The position numbers and the translations under genes are program-made. A stretch of DNA of 64,000 bases from Dirofilaria immitis (lineage: Eukaryota; Nematoda; Chromadorea; Rhabditida; Onchocercidae), in the NCBI GenBank assembly GCA_024305405.1, contig JAKNDB010000079.1, forward strand, positions 2,284,501 to 2,348,500. Direction: 5' to 3'. The notes below the pieces were generated by a model. The model did not search any database, was not told the origin of the DNA, and saw only the letters and a list, made by a program, of their open reading frames with translations. The first letter of the stretch is position 1; every line of letters begins with the position of its first letter. Of this stretch, positions 13,289-26,696 are shown one piece after another.

Positions 13289-16200
13289 TCAATTCAGGCC
13301 GTAACGTTTAAGTCGAAAAGCGGTCTGGGAAGGTTCGGCAAGCATAATTGGAGTCGTGAAGAGCAATTTTCGGGCAGATAACCAACAGGCCTGGATGCAT
13401 CGATCCCTACGCATCAAACATACTCCATCGTCTCCTTCCGTTTTCTTTAATGCACATGCTTCTGGTCCATATAGCAATACTCGTTTCTGCAAATAAAATA
13501 TTAAAAGCGAGTAGAGGAGAAATAGGACATTGGGTTTATGGGGCAAAACGAAGAGTGTAAGGAGTGAATTAGAGATGCACTACACCAAGGTCTTGCCTCT
13601 TAAGCGTCCCAACTGGGCACATCATTTATTTCCTTAAAAATTACTCTCGAACCCTACCTCATTCCTCTAAACATTATGGATAATATCTTACTGGATTCTT
13701 TCCATTTTTTTCAGTCATTTTCTCTTCGTCCACTGACGAGCCTTAATTCAAACTCATCATGCCTCTTTGAGGCTTAGAAGTAAGGAAAAGCAAAGTCAAG
13801 GATGCACACGAAACTAATTGTGTTTTTGAATGGCCACCAATTCGCACATCATATATGGATATATTATTGGGGTTTGCCACGGTGCTCTAGTCATTTGTTC
13901 AATCATGGTACGATTTCGTAAATTGTCATGTATAATGTTCATTGCTTACTAAACACAGAGTCATCCTATTTCATGCTTAAATCAAATTTTCGGAAGAGAA
14001 CTGTCTACCAAATTTTTGGTCAAAAGGAAGCAGGTTTTATTATTTCTTAAAATTTAAACATTGAAATTTTCAAAAAGAAATTTTGAATATCCAGACAGAA
14101 AATTTCTGAACTTTACATCTTTCAAAATATATTAATTTGAAAGGGATAAAATTAAGAAATTACCAAAAATTATGAAATTACCAAAAATTAAGAAATTATC
14201 TTGATCTTTATATTTCGTTTCTCTTTTTATACATTATTGTATTATATATGGAAATATCTGTTATAGTTAGGACACTTACCCCATCAATGAAAGCGATAAT
14301 CCGGAAACTACCTCGTGAACCACCCAAAATAACACCATTTGAACTACTGCAATCCATTTGTAAAACTAATTCATCCGGTAACATACATAATGCTTCCGTT
14401 GAAATTGTGCTACCACTAACTACGTTTGTATCAGTATTATATTCGATAACTGTGTGTTTTCTATCAGCACAGAGAATATAAAGTGAAGCAAAGTTGATAA
14501 ATTGAACATCGATGAAAATGTTTGTGCCGGGAATTTCCAACTTCCGTAAAGTCTGTAAAAATGAATGTTGCGTATAAAGTTTGAAGAAACAGACATTGAG
14601 AATATCACACTGTAAATTTGTTCCCTCTGTAAATCTTATTTAGATTACTTCATCATTAAATCGTCATCAATTATTATATCAGTTAAAAAAAAAAGAAAAT
14701 TCTGCAGAGAATAAAGAAATAAAGAAGGACAAAACAGGAATAAAAAAGTGCTAGCAAGAATTAGTCAGCATTAATAAATTTGCATAAATAATAACGAATA
14801 AACAAAAACTTTATTCTTATAAGATCATTTGATATGAACAAACACATAAATGAACGTATAAGGAAAAGGAATTGATAAATAAATGCTCGTATATTATAGA
14901 TTAATAAAATTAAGGAAATTACTTACAAAATTTGAAAATGCCATATCCTAGCATTAGCAAATGAAAACAATGGAAGAATAACAAAAATACTATACTGAAT
15001 ACTGATAATTTTAAAATTTATTCTTCTTAAGTTCAAATGCCCTAACAAAAAAGACCAGAAAAATGACCTTTTCGTGGATTCCCAGAATAAAAATTTCATT
15101 TCGAGCTGTGAGCAACACAATCGACCTTTCAGTCATGTCAGAATGTAATCGAACTACTTCACCAGCATTATCTATAAACCAATAATACATGATACGAGGT
15201 GTACTATCTTCATATATCTATTTTTTCACTATTGTATAACAAAATTTTATTAAATTCATTATCGTTTACAAATTAATAAAGAATTAATTACCCAAAAATC
15301 TGATTAAAAACCTGCTTCGGAATTTTCCGCTATTTTATCAGAAATAATTTACATAATAGATAGTCGTACAACAAAAGTACCTCTTTCGGCGATTAAATCT
15401 GGATATTCTGATATAGAATCATTAATTGATAAGCTCCACATTCTAAGGCACCCGGATGCAATAAACAAAGATGTTGAAGAAAGGAGCAACCCCGTTCCAC
15501 AAATATCTATTCTCTTCAGAACTGATATATTGGGTTCTTTTGAAGAATCGAGATCCACTTTGTAAAGAGTTGTCGTACAAATTGTAGAAACAGCTAATAG
15601 ACTACCTTCATGGTTAAGTGCGCTAGAAAAAACAACCAGAAATTAAATATTAAGAGAACAAAATTGTATGCCTAATGTTTCTTCTTATAATATCAATGTT
15701 TAAGAGATGAGAGATGAAATTTAAATGCAGACAAACAAATAATATTTGCATATTTATGTTTTCCTGCATTTTTTAAGAGGAAGCGGATTAGCTAAAAAGC
15801 GAAAGTACTCTATCTTTCAACATGATTTCTATACCCCAAAAATCGATAGTCAAATCATACCTTGATCTGATGAACTCTCCACGATAAGACCGTAACTGAG
15901 CTAACTTAACCGGACCATTTGCCAAACAGTAAATCCCTTTTTCCGATGCTCCCGCACCAGGTTTACCAGCTTTCCAAATAACAATACGATCATCGTACTG
16001 ATAAGAAAAGAGATTCGAAGTTGCCGCGATATTACAGGTTATCTAAATGATAATTCACCAGATACTCGATAGAAGAAAGATCGATCTGAGAAAAAGATGA
16101 GACAAGCTCTTATTTTCGATAAAAGAAACAATTCATCGTTAAAAATCGCTACTCATAAAAATGTGCTGCGATCAACAAGAAAACATTTTTCGCTGATTCT

Positions 16201-18928
16201 TGTAACAACCAACAATGCCGAAAATATTGACGAAATAGATTAAGAAATCTACTTTATGGAAAAAAAGTGTATAAATAATTTTGAGGCCTACATTTTTTAA
16301 AGCATCAGCGTGTTTAAAACGATTGCTGACACAAAAATAATAATCAGCACCACCGGAATAGAGAGCTGTTGTATGTTTCGATGCAACCAAGGCTCGTACA
16401 TCATTGGTGTGAATTGTTCGTCGATGTTCGACACGATACATAGTACGTTCCTTTAATTGATTTTCAAAGTTCAAATGTGTAAATAAAGATTTTACTACTT
16501 AGCATATAACTGAATTTCTTAGTATATACTTATTTAATGCAACCAAAATTAAGTATCTCCTTTTTCTTTGGTCACAGTTTTCACAATCTATTTCTCCTGA
16601 ACCCTATTTCCTCGCTTCAGTTACGCAACAAAGACATAAATAAACCTGATTAAGGCCAAGTCGAGCAATTGTAGGGTCCACACCGGCAGCATAAAGTGAT
16701 TCGTTCACCGCTGTTATCGATAAAATATCACTCTGATGTGTTTGCAAACACTGAAATATCACTTATTTTCAAAAAAGATTCTTCCGAGATTGTCTCAAAA
16801 ACTGCACTAAAATACTGAATTTTTCTTAAAAATAGAGATGGAAAATATAAAATTAATTATTACATGTGAAAATGCTCCATTAAATGCATTCCAGAATGAT
16901 ATATATCCTCGAGAATCACCCGATGCCAACAAATCGCCACTAAAATCGGTGGCTCATAATTTTTCTTTAAAATGCATTATAAACTGATATCGAAATTGCT
17001 TTTATTTTTATTCCGCCAGGCAGACAAGTTATTACCAAAAATTCAAAAATATTGAAATAGTTATTTTGCGGCAAAACTAGGACGGCAAATGAGAGGACCT
17101 ACTTCATTTTTAAAGTTTTAGAAAGTACTCCGAAAGAAATTAACTGGTTAAAATCCTAAGCACTTGCTACATATTAAAATTACAAATTGACGGATAATTA
17201 TAGAAACATGAAGTGAAAATGAAAGCAAATTACATGAAACACAAGCACCAAACAATAGTCGGTTTTCGCTTCTCGATCCGAGGTAATTTTATTCGATGCT
17301 CTATCCGTTGTTTCAATACGTTTATAAGACTGATTTCATCCATTGTTCCAGCAGCGATGATACTGCCACTGCATGCCAATGACATAACATGTGTAGCAAA
17401 GCCTGATAACAACAATTCATTTTTTTGTAGAATTTATTTAGAATTCATAATTCCTTGCGCATAAATTCATTCAAAAAATTATTTTTCAAATTTAAAAAGT
17501 ACAGGAATAACTACAAATAATTAAGATCAGTGATTAGATCGTCCGTTATTTCATTAGTCCACTCCTAACTGACCAGAAGTTTTCGGAATTTGAAAAATCA
17601 GTAATCTCAACTAACAAGTTAGAACAAACAAGAAACCATGATAAAATTTTAGAATATTTAAAAATTACCGATAGATACTTTCTTATTTAAAACAATACGG
17701 TCATTATCTTCTAATGAGAGTATTAGCACAGCTCCTGAATCTGAACCAGCACAGAAGGTAGATCCTGTTATTGAGGCCAGACACCACAACGGGCTTGGTG
17801 TAAGTCGAACAGTCTAATAAAAATAATAAGATATTTTTTCAGGAATGTAACATATAATAAACAGACTAAAAAATGATAATGAAATATTGACTAGATCATG
17901 TTAAAAATTACATGAATTACATAAGTCACTGAGTAGGCTAAACTTATTACAAAAAGCAATTTTTATTACTTGATATTCGATATTTAATCTAATCCTCTGA
18001 TTATGTTACTAATAACCAAAATCCTACTCTGCGATGATGTTATCAGAAAAATATTTTTTTGCACTGCTTACTATATATAATCATCAAGTATTTGTTATTG
18101 ATTTCAAAAGTTCATCTCAAAAAATTTTATATTCAATATGACTCACAAAATATTCCGAAGTTTGAAGACGATGACCTGTTATTGAACCGTCAAGATGTGT
18201 TGCAAGTAAAATATCACTCTTCCAAAGCAGTGATTCGGCGGTTTTATCTCCAAGAAATGTGCTTCGGACATAAAATATTGGTATACCGATTACATTCCAA
18301 AATTCTATTATCCCATTACGTTTTTTATCCCTATAAAATATTTCGTTGGAAGATATAAAAAATAAGATTCAAAACTTTCAGATGTATCTATCCAATCATC
18401 TATAATTATGAGAATTTGAGAGTAGATATAGATAAATTCACAGATGAGCTGAAGTATAATTTTAACTATAATAAAAATGCCTTTTACTTCAGCAACAAAG
18501 AGAATTTCTCTTATATGGTGACAAATTTTTGACTTAAAAGAATTTGATTAGGAATCTTAATAAGAATGGCTGCTTATCAAAATCTTCGTATCAATAAATA
18601 AGTAAAAAAAATTATTCAAGAATAGATAAGACAAATTGAATGAAGTAAAGAAACGAAAAAATAAAAAAATCGAATTGCAAAAACAGAATATTTTCATAAA
18701 TATATTCAAATGCGAAAATGTATATCGAGTAGTAATATTAGATTGAATTTAAGCAATTTAGTAAGAAAAAAAAATTAAAACTCACTCAGAATCGGCATGT
18801 CGAGCAACAGATAGAATACCTTGTCGTTCATCTAAGGCTAAACAATCAACTGTGTAAGGTTCATGCTCAAATAAATCACATTCATGCACTTCGAAATCAT
18901 CTATTTCATTCACCACACTGTTTTTCAT
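13289..18928 (-). CDS. UTP4: UTP4/cirhin, WD-repeat subunit of the small-subunit processome
   Basis: Thirteen exons on the minus strand read without any frame correction: 18928-18786, 18330-18147, 17813-17669, 17402-17234, 16939-16864, 16750-16646, 16450-16292, 15997-15861, 15622-15381, 15171-15068, 14947-14927, 14552-14280 and 13486-13289. They give about 651 residues (human 686). UTP4 acts in the t-UTP/UtpA complex in nucleolar pre-18S rRNA processing. Diagnostic blocks: PLWCLASITGSTFCAGSDSG, KRKPTIVWCLCF, HRRTIHTNDVRALVASKHT followed by ALYSGGAD, and GTNIFIDVQF. The C-terminus (LLFTTPIMLAEPSQTAFRLK, then RYGLN) matches the LVAVERPLDDI...PPIKKKKFGT end of human UTP4. The WD blades are degenerate, as is normal for this family. 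The 21-nt exon keeps phase but is optional. Confidence 0.87.
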
Positions 18929-18934
18929 ACTTTG

Positions 18935-18940
18935 CTAAAA
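18935..18940 (-). promoter_or_regulatory. Candidate spliced-leader acceptor of UTP4
   Basis: On the minus strand TTTTAG ends seven bases before the UTP4 ATG (TTTTAG CAAAGT ATG), preceded by a T-rich tract. No coding exon precedes it in phase. Such an acceptor directly before a start codon is typical of trans-spliced nematode messages. It could instead be a cis acceptor for a 5' UTR exon. Confidence 0.5.
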
Positions 18941-20404
18941 TAAAGTAAATCGTTTTAATAATAGTAGCATCTCACAACGCATGTGTACCTTACGAGAACA
19001 GAAACGAACCCTAAAGCCATAATACACAATATCAAAATTTCCAAAAACAGTAATCTCGTAAACTCTATGATGGATAAGCTGTGAACTCAACAGCAACAGC
19101 ACACACCTTATATTCTAGAAGTTTTAATCCCACTATCTGAGAGATATTAAATTTATTCATTTAAAAGAGAAAAAGAAACTTCAGCTTCGGACGATATAAA
19201 TGATTTTATAAAAATATATTACTGACTTATCATATATCAGAAGATGGATGTAAATGTGATAATTCTTGATACGAATTTATGCATAGAAAGTTTAGCAAAA
19301 CATGTAAAATGATAATAAAAATTTACTTTAACTGGTTCACTTATATACAGAACAACAAAATCAAAACCAAATAAAAATGAATTTAGAATTCTGCTAATAT
19401 TCAGAAAATGATGTATTTTAGATAAGAATAAGGTCATTTCTTGGTTATAAAGCCTAACCACGAAAAGAATCGTAATAAAATGACGGTTATAAAATAATCT
19501 AAACACCTAATTATAACTTAAAATGAATTGCAGTTCAAGAACTGTAATAAAATATAGCAATCTGTTATCACCCTATTCTCTGCAGCCAAAGAAAACAACA
19601 AAATAAAATGTCTTAAGCACCATACTGAATTATTTCAAAATAATGAGAGACTTCATTATTTCTAATTTAAGAAGTATATAAGAATAATAAATTAAATTTT
19701 ACATTAAGCAGATAAAATATCAACAAAAGCATAAGCATAAGAAATCACATTAAGCAATAAACAGGCAGTAATATACAAACAACATAAAAGCGAAAAGTAA
19801 TTGTCATAAAATAACAACAGTCTATTGAAATTATTGTACCAGACAAATATCCAACAAAAAATTTCAATTTTGGAAGCTTATTGAATAGATAAATCTATTT
19901 TTTGACTTGTATTCACTGCCATGAGAACTCAAATGGAAACATTATCAAAATATATTGCTTTAGTTCTTTGATTGTCTCAAAAACTCTACGCTCTATCTCA
20001 GTACCGATCGTGACCAACAATCTATTTTTAATTGCAATTCATGAAATGAAAAAAGAAAACTAAAGCGAAAATGATATTAGAAAGAATATCAAATACGAAA
20101 TACAGCTCAAGGAATGTTTTAAATAATAGATAAAACTGGAAAGAATTTGAAGATAAATTAATGGTAAACTCTTTAAGAATTTGGATGATAATAAATAACG
20201 GTGTTAAAAACTATGTAAAAATTAAAATAGAGGTCATCATCAATGTGAAGCATACAGTTTGTAACTGCATTTTATAACAATATAGATAAACTAAAATAGC
20301 GACACATCAATAATATGATTCAGGAATTTTTATAGTCAAAACTTCTGGATCAAGTTACAAATTTTACGGTAATGATTTTTAAAAATAATCAAAAAATTTA
20401 TAAT
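18941..20404. other. Intergenic region between beta-catenin and UTP4
   Basis: About 1.46 kb of AT-rich DNA. It should hold the beta-catenin 3' UTR (right end) and the UTP4 promoter (left end). I see no supported exon. The short minus-strand ORF near 19237-19506 has no family motif or splice context. Confidence 0.5.
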
Positions 20405-23400
20405 TTAAAGATCAGTATCGAACCACAAAGGACTTCGATTATTAATCTGGTAAGGTGGAGGATGCTGCCACTGAGGATGATCTAGTTGTTCCAATTCCGA
20501 GGAATGATACATTTCAGCAAAAGTTCTGGTTCCAGACCGTCATGCATCCATTCTTCACCACTGTTTATTACACTTTCAATTTCTGTATCCAGTTCTCCAC
20601 GATACATCAACGGCTTATCAAATTGCAGATTTTTCAACACACCAGATGCATATGTTGCTATAAAACTTTACATTTTCAAACAATCGTATAGTTCGTTTCG
20701 TTTAGTAAAAACCAGGTAGTAAGTAATACCTACTACCTAGTTTTTAATTATTATTACTATTATTTTTGATTTGTTCTCCGTTTCTATTTACCAATGGCCT
20801 ATTAATATTCAATCATAATCAATACAACCTACGCATGATAAAAGGCCTAAGTGGATTCCGTGAAAGGATAATTATAAACGACTCTTAATTGAGATTATAA
20901 CTTATAACTCTTCCTATATGAATTGCTGCTGATGTAAATAAGAAACATTAAACATTGTTAAAAGGATGTTTTCCGTTTCTGTTTACCTATGACCTTTAAT
21001 ACTCAACCATAATCAGTGGTGGATTACATGTTATAGAGATTATAGATTCATAATTTTAAGTAAAAACCTACAAATTGCTCTGTGCTTGGAACGTAATGCA
21101 TCAACAAGTACAGGTGTTGGTCCATACATGTCTAATTGTCGTGCACCTTCTGGAGTTTTTGACAGCTGATAAAGAAGTCCCAAAAGTTCACGCTGCAGCA
21201 ATTCATCATCACTTGCGTATATTTCTTCCCACGAAAGCAGCTAAAAATTTCTTTCAAATTAGATAAAAACTGAGGTCATAATAGAAAAACTATACAAATG
21301 ATTTTTGCAAAAGTACCTTTAGTACGTATAAACCATTTTACATGAAAGATGATAAAATTTAAAATTTTTGGAAAGTCATGTCTAACTTTGATGAGCATAT
21401 CAATGAATGGATGATCACGAAGCATAAATTCGGCCGACTGAGGATCATTTCCAAGCTGATGTAATGCTGATACGGCACCTTCAACCAATTCACGCATTGC
21501 CACACCATCTGCTAATGCATCTGGGTCTTGAAGAAGCTGAGTACCAGCTCGTCCCAAAACATCCACTGCCAAGGTAATCACCGATTCTCCTTTTAATGTC
21601 TTTTCCTACAAAGTTAAAATTCATATCTGATAGCTAAACAACATTTTTTTTTCGCGCAGAAAATTTTCACTGATTAAGACAAAACCACAGAAAATCTTCA
21701 TTGATTAAGAGGTAAACAAAAATTTTTTTTAAAATAAGTTCCTTAGAACTCAATTACACATACATGGGTCAGAGGATGCAAATTAGCAGGAAGAAGTGCA
21801 AGATTTCGGACAAGTCCGAGAGCTGCCTTGACAACTGGTGCTCGCATCGACGAAATTAATTCCAGAATGACAGGTAATGTTTGTGATAAGCGGATATCAC
21901 TTTGCGCTTGTGACGCCAGTGGATGTCGAGCGGTACAGTGCCTCAATGCACAAAGCGTTGGCTCTGTAACTTCCTCAACAGTCGAAAATCGTTCAAGGGC
22001 ACTACATAGTGCATCCATTCCTCTAAAATATCAAACAAACTATACTATTATCTTTTTTTTTCAAATAGTTACGTAGTAATTACAACAAAATGAACTGACC
22101 TGTTGAAGCATAAAGTTTGTTTGTTGCGGATATTGTTACAAGTTAAGTTTGACAGAATACCAGCAGCGCACGCACTTGTTGATTCGTCACCTGCAGCAAC
22201 AACATGAATTAAATTAATAATCAAAGGTCCTAGGCTACTTTCATTAGCTGCCGCGTCTGATAAATTGCGAATTGCAGACAGAATAGCAAACTGGGTTCTG
22301 TCATCAACGTTATCAATGAAATCACCCAAAACATTGAGTATTCCTGAAAAAGAAAAACATTGAATTGGTAACGGAAATGACCAAACGAATAAAATTCTTA
22401 TCTAAATATTTCAACAAATGGTCCGATCGGTCTAATGATCTCAATCATTTTTTTAAAAACAATTCATTCCAAAAAAAAAGAAAAAACTAAACATCTCTTC
22501 ATAATAAAGTTAAAAAATAATTTAATTATAAAATGATGCGAAATAACTGTTATGAATAAAATTCTTACCAAGAGAAATGAGGGCAGCTTTATTTTGAGAA
22601 CACACTGAAAGTGCTCGAATGCAACGCACTGCAGTATAGACAAGCTTTGGATAATAACGATGTGTATCCAAAAGATCAACTAACGATGATGGACCGCTTA
22701 AGGAAAGAAATAAGAGTTTGCTGTGTGGATTATCCAATAATAAAGGTAGAGAGAATCTGTCAAAGCGCTAGGAATCGTGGATTACTTTCGCGAAGAAGTG
22801 GCGTCATTGCTTCTAAACCGCCACATCCACGTGTTTCCTGGAAACAGATCGAAACAGAAAACCCGAAATGATTTAACAGAATGCTTCATTAGAAAGCAAA
22901 AAGAAAAAATTAAACCGAGAAACTAACATCTTTTGCATAATCCATAAAAAGAAGCAAATTATGAAGGGTGGTGATAGCATAATGACGAACAGCGTCTAAT
23001 GGAATTCCAAGCATCCGAACCAACTCCGGAATGCCACCAGAACGGAATATCTCCATACGTCCTTCTGCATGCTCCGAAATATGTGAAAGAGCACCAAGTG
23101 CATCTCTTCGTATCGCATCATTTTCCAATCTGAAATCTTTTATGACGGTCTACTTTTCCAAAATAGTGAAATAAAAATTGACTTGTTTTTTTATAAATCT
23201 ACAGTCGTTCAGAACTGTAACCATATCACATAATATTTGCATAAAAATAAATAAAAAGTACCGAGTAATGTTACATAAAGCATTTATAAGTGACGGATTT
23301 GAAGCCATTGCATTCACCGATTTGTTTTCACGCGACAGCATATGTACCATATGAATAGCCCGCATAATCACTGTCTATAAAAGAGATTTATCATCTTTTA

Positions 23401-25590
23401 AGAACTTACTTCTGATAGTTCAACTTCTAAAATGATGAACCTTATCAAATGCTTGGATATTACAATGTGGAATAACTATCGAAGACGCAATGAGTAGAAA
23501 TTAGATTGTCCCAATGTTCTAACATTAAAAATGTAAAATGACTCGAACGGTTTTGTATTACAAAAACAAAAATTCCGCTGTTTATACTAATAAAAAACTG
23601 TCAAAAATAGGCGTTTCAACTAATGTAGAAGCAAATATAGTTTTCGCATTATGAAATTTGCTCTTCAATATCAGAATATAAATGACTATACTTTGCATTA
23701 TAATGCGCATTTGTAATTTCATATTTTTTGCTAATGTCTTCTAAACTTGCTGTTCAGTTTAAATTTAGTGTAGTTAAGAAAATGAAACTGGATAAAAAGC
23801 AAATTAAGAAATTTAAATTCAGAATAAATTAAAGCTATAGAAATAACATAAAACATTAATAAATTTGACTGGAAATTGCTCACAAACATATATGCAATGG
23901 TGATTTCAGAAGTTTTACACATGAAATAAAAATGTTGAACATGAATAATGATTGACCTCCGAAGCTAATGACCAACTGCGAACATTAGAAGATGATTTTA
24001 AAATTAAATGTGAAATTACTACATAAGCTAATCGGAAATCAGAAGTCCTTATTTTGAAATATCGTCATTTATTATTCGACAGAACAAGAATGAAATGGTT
24101 TTAATTTAGTTATAATAATATAATTAATAAATAACTTGCTCAATGATTAGAATGATAAAGCACTTTACCAATTCAAAAAAGAACAAAATTGTACAAAAAA
24201 TATCATGGTAACTATTGGGAATTTGTTGCTGCTATGACTTCCTAAATTCTGGCGAGACTAGCATATTTGAGAAATATGCTTCGCAAAGCGATAAAGTGCA
24301 GTGAAACTGTACATCGCCCCATAAAATGCTTGACTACAGAGCGGATAACAAACATTTTAAAAGTTCTAAACAGTTAGGCTACGAAGTTTTATCATTCATT
24401 ATATTCATAACTTTTTACCATGACTACCAATTCTTCAACAAATTCAGCAATATTTTCGAGGAAACAATTTCAATTTAGTTATATTTTACGAATAGGAAAT
24501 TCACAGAATACCAAAAGCACTAAGTTCTAGACTAAAGGAATAAACAAATTTATTTTAGGAAAAACATATTGATCTAAGATCAATTCAAAATGTTACTTTG
24601 TATACTTTTAGATCGCATCATAATAATATCAAACCAGAAAAAGGGAAATTTTTATTCTCTACGACAGAAAGTATTTAAAAAAATTCCTTATTTCGTGCAA
24701 AGATAACTAACCTCATCTTTATCCGCCAATAATTTTATAAGTTCAGGAATTGCTTTTGTTGTTAATTCCGTTTCATCCTGAAGACTAAGCAATTCGACAA
24801 CGGCAGTTTTCAGTAATTGGCTTGGCTCGGCTAGTTTTGAGACAATCGTTGAACGATATGGTAATGATGCCATAGCACTGGCTTTATCAGGACATAAATC
24901 AGGAAACATTGCAGCACGAATGCGATCACTGCGCGTTTGTGCATAACTTTCATCTATTTCTGTAGTAAATATAATTCTGAGCAATGACTTTTCAATTTTT
25001 TAAATTCAAAATTTCCTCAACATTTTAATGAATCCCTATAAAATATAGAACTCATCAATCGCTTTTCAATCTGTCATAATGCTATTTAGTTACAAGACTA
25101 TTCGACAAACGAGATAAGCAAGTAACAAAACAAACGACAAATTGTTCGATAGAGTTCCAAAAATATATCCATCGTAAAGGTACTCCAAACAGTCTCATTA
25201 CATCAATTGCCTATTTCTTTTGATCAATCAAAGAAGTCATAATCACATTACTAGTTATCATAATGAAAAGACATAATGAGTTTTTTTATGAAGAAAATAG
25301 AATAAATGCTTAATATTCATTTTAAAAAGTGAAACAGATAAAACAATAACAATAATAATAGTCGGTGGACAATAAATGTAGACACAATCTTTCATCAATT
25401 TAATCTCTTTAATTATAAAAAACAAAAGTTTATTAGCTACCGACAATCTTCATACGCTACACTTTTTGAAATTCGATATTAACTTACCTTTGAATGTCGA
25501 GTAAGCATAATTTGTTTCGGAATCGTTGTTAAGTAAGGGAGAGAAATTATAATCCATACTTGAAGTATCGCAAGTTTCGCCATTCTCCAT
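20405..25590 (-). CDS. Beta-catenin (armadillo-repeat protein; HMP-2/Armadillo type)
   Basis: Ten exons on the minus strand: 25590-25488, 24959-24712, 23374-23262, 23129-22928, 22837-22569, 22343-22100, 22022-21764, 21605-21387, 21240-21072 and 20657-20405, about 693 residues. The alpha-catenin-binding helix (TRSDRIRAAMFPDL) precedes LAEPSQLLKTAVVELLSLQD and a full armadillo array, with FRSGGIPELVRMLG, ILSAIRNLSDAA, CAAGILSNLTCNN and LCALRHCTARH. The last six residues are WFDTDL, identical to vertebrate beta-catenin and a PDZ ligand. It is expected to link cadherin to alpha-catenin and possibly act in Wnt output. No DSGxxS phosphodegron is seen in the N-terminus. Three single bases are missing, in the short A runs (plus strand) at 22762-22764, 22742-22744 and 20519-20522. 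Each insertion restores conserved sequence and phase. A splice-acceptor-like CTTCCAG lies 15 nt before the ATG. Confidence 0.93.
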
Positions 25591-26696
25591 CCTTGATGTT
25601 ACTTCCTGGAAGAAAATGAATTAATGAAATAAGAGCCGGATTGTAAGAGCAAGAATGAACCGAAAGTTCTGACCAACTTAATGCAATTTTCTCTACCTTT
25701 TGATTGTTCGAAATAAAATTTTAACAGTTACCATCAATATATTCTCATCTTTACTTTGACATATAAACATAATAAGTAAAGTAAAAGTGTTTTGAAAGCA
25801 AATTACGATTGAGGAGTAAGCCCAGAACCCTTGAATGGCCAATGGGTACTTATCCAACCACCGCAACCTGAAATCCAACCCTCAACAATATTATGTTGCT
25901 ATATTTCACAGTGGCCGTTAGAAGTTTGTAGAAAAGAGACATAATTTTCATTTGGCTTAGAATGGCCTAGGAGCAATCTGATAACTTTAGAACTTAGTAT
26001 TTCATTTGCATTTTTCAGATTTTAGATCCTCTCCCGGAAGTGGTTGTCAGTTTCGCACTCTTCTGGTTTCTTTCTAACGCTACGGTTTACGCTAACTTAG
26101 CTGGATTGAACAATCTTTGAAGCAAGATTTTAAATATGCATAGATATAAAATGTTGTGAGAAACTGAAATGAGTCGCATTTGCCTCTTTGACATAGAGAA
26201 AAAATGACGTAACTTAGCATTTTTGAAAAATCAATGTTGTAGCAACAAACAAAAGGACAAGATCGGGATGTGTTTAGATGGAAAATTTCTTGCGATGATT
26301 GTTTTAGAAATTTGACTACATTGATTTTTGTGATTGAAAATTAATTTAAAATGAAGATAAAATGTAATGACATGTATGTAAAGCTTTAATATCATTATCG
26401 ATATAATGCGCTACCATTTGTTATTCCATTACTACGACGTTATCGATCAATTCAAATTTCATTTATGGAAACAGAAAAAGAGAATATTGAGTATAAGTTT
26501 ATACGTTGATCAGAGTGACCGGACGAGACAGAGATTTTAATACATACTGTTGTCGATTGATATTTGTGCAATACTTCGTCATCTAAATTTGACACGTTCG
26601 AGATGACAAATACAAATGTTATCGTGTTTATCCGTTCTATCATCATTTAAATTATTTGCTTTCAGTAGTTGTTTGCTATCAGGAAGTGTTGATAAG
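25591..26696. promoter_or_regulatory. Divergent intergenic region shared by beta-catenin and SNRK
   Basis: The two start codons face away from each other across 1,106 nt, so this stretch must contain both promoters. Acceptor-like sequences lie near each ATG (CTTCCAG before beta-catenin, GCTTTCAG about 30 nt before SNRK). No exon was recognised inside. Whether the genes are co-regulated is not shown by the sequence. Confidence 0.55.
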
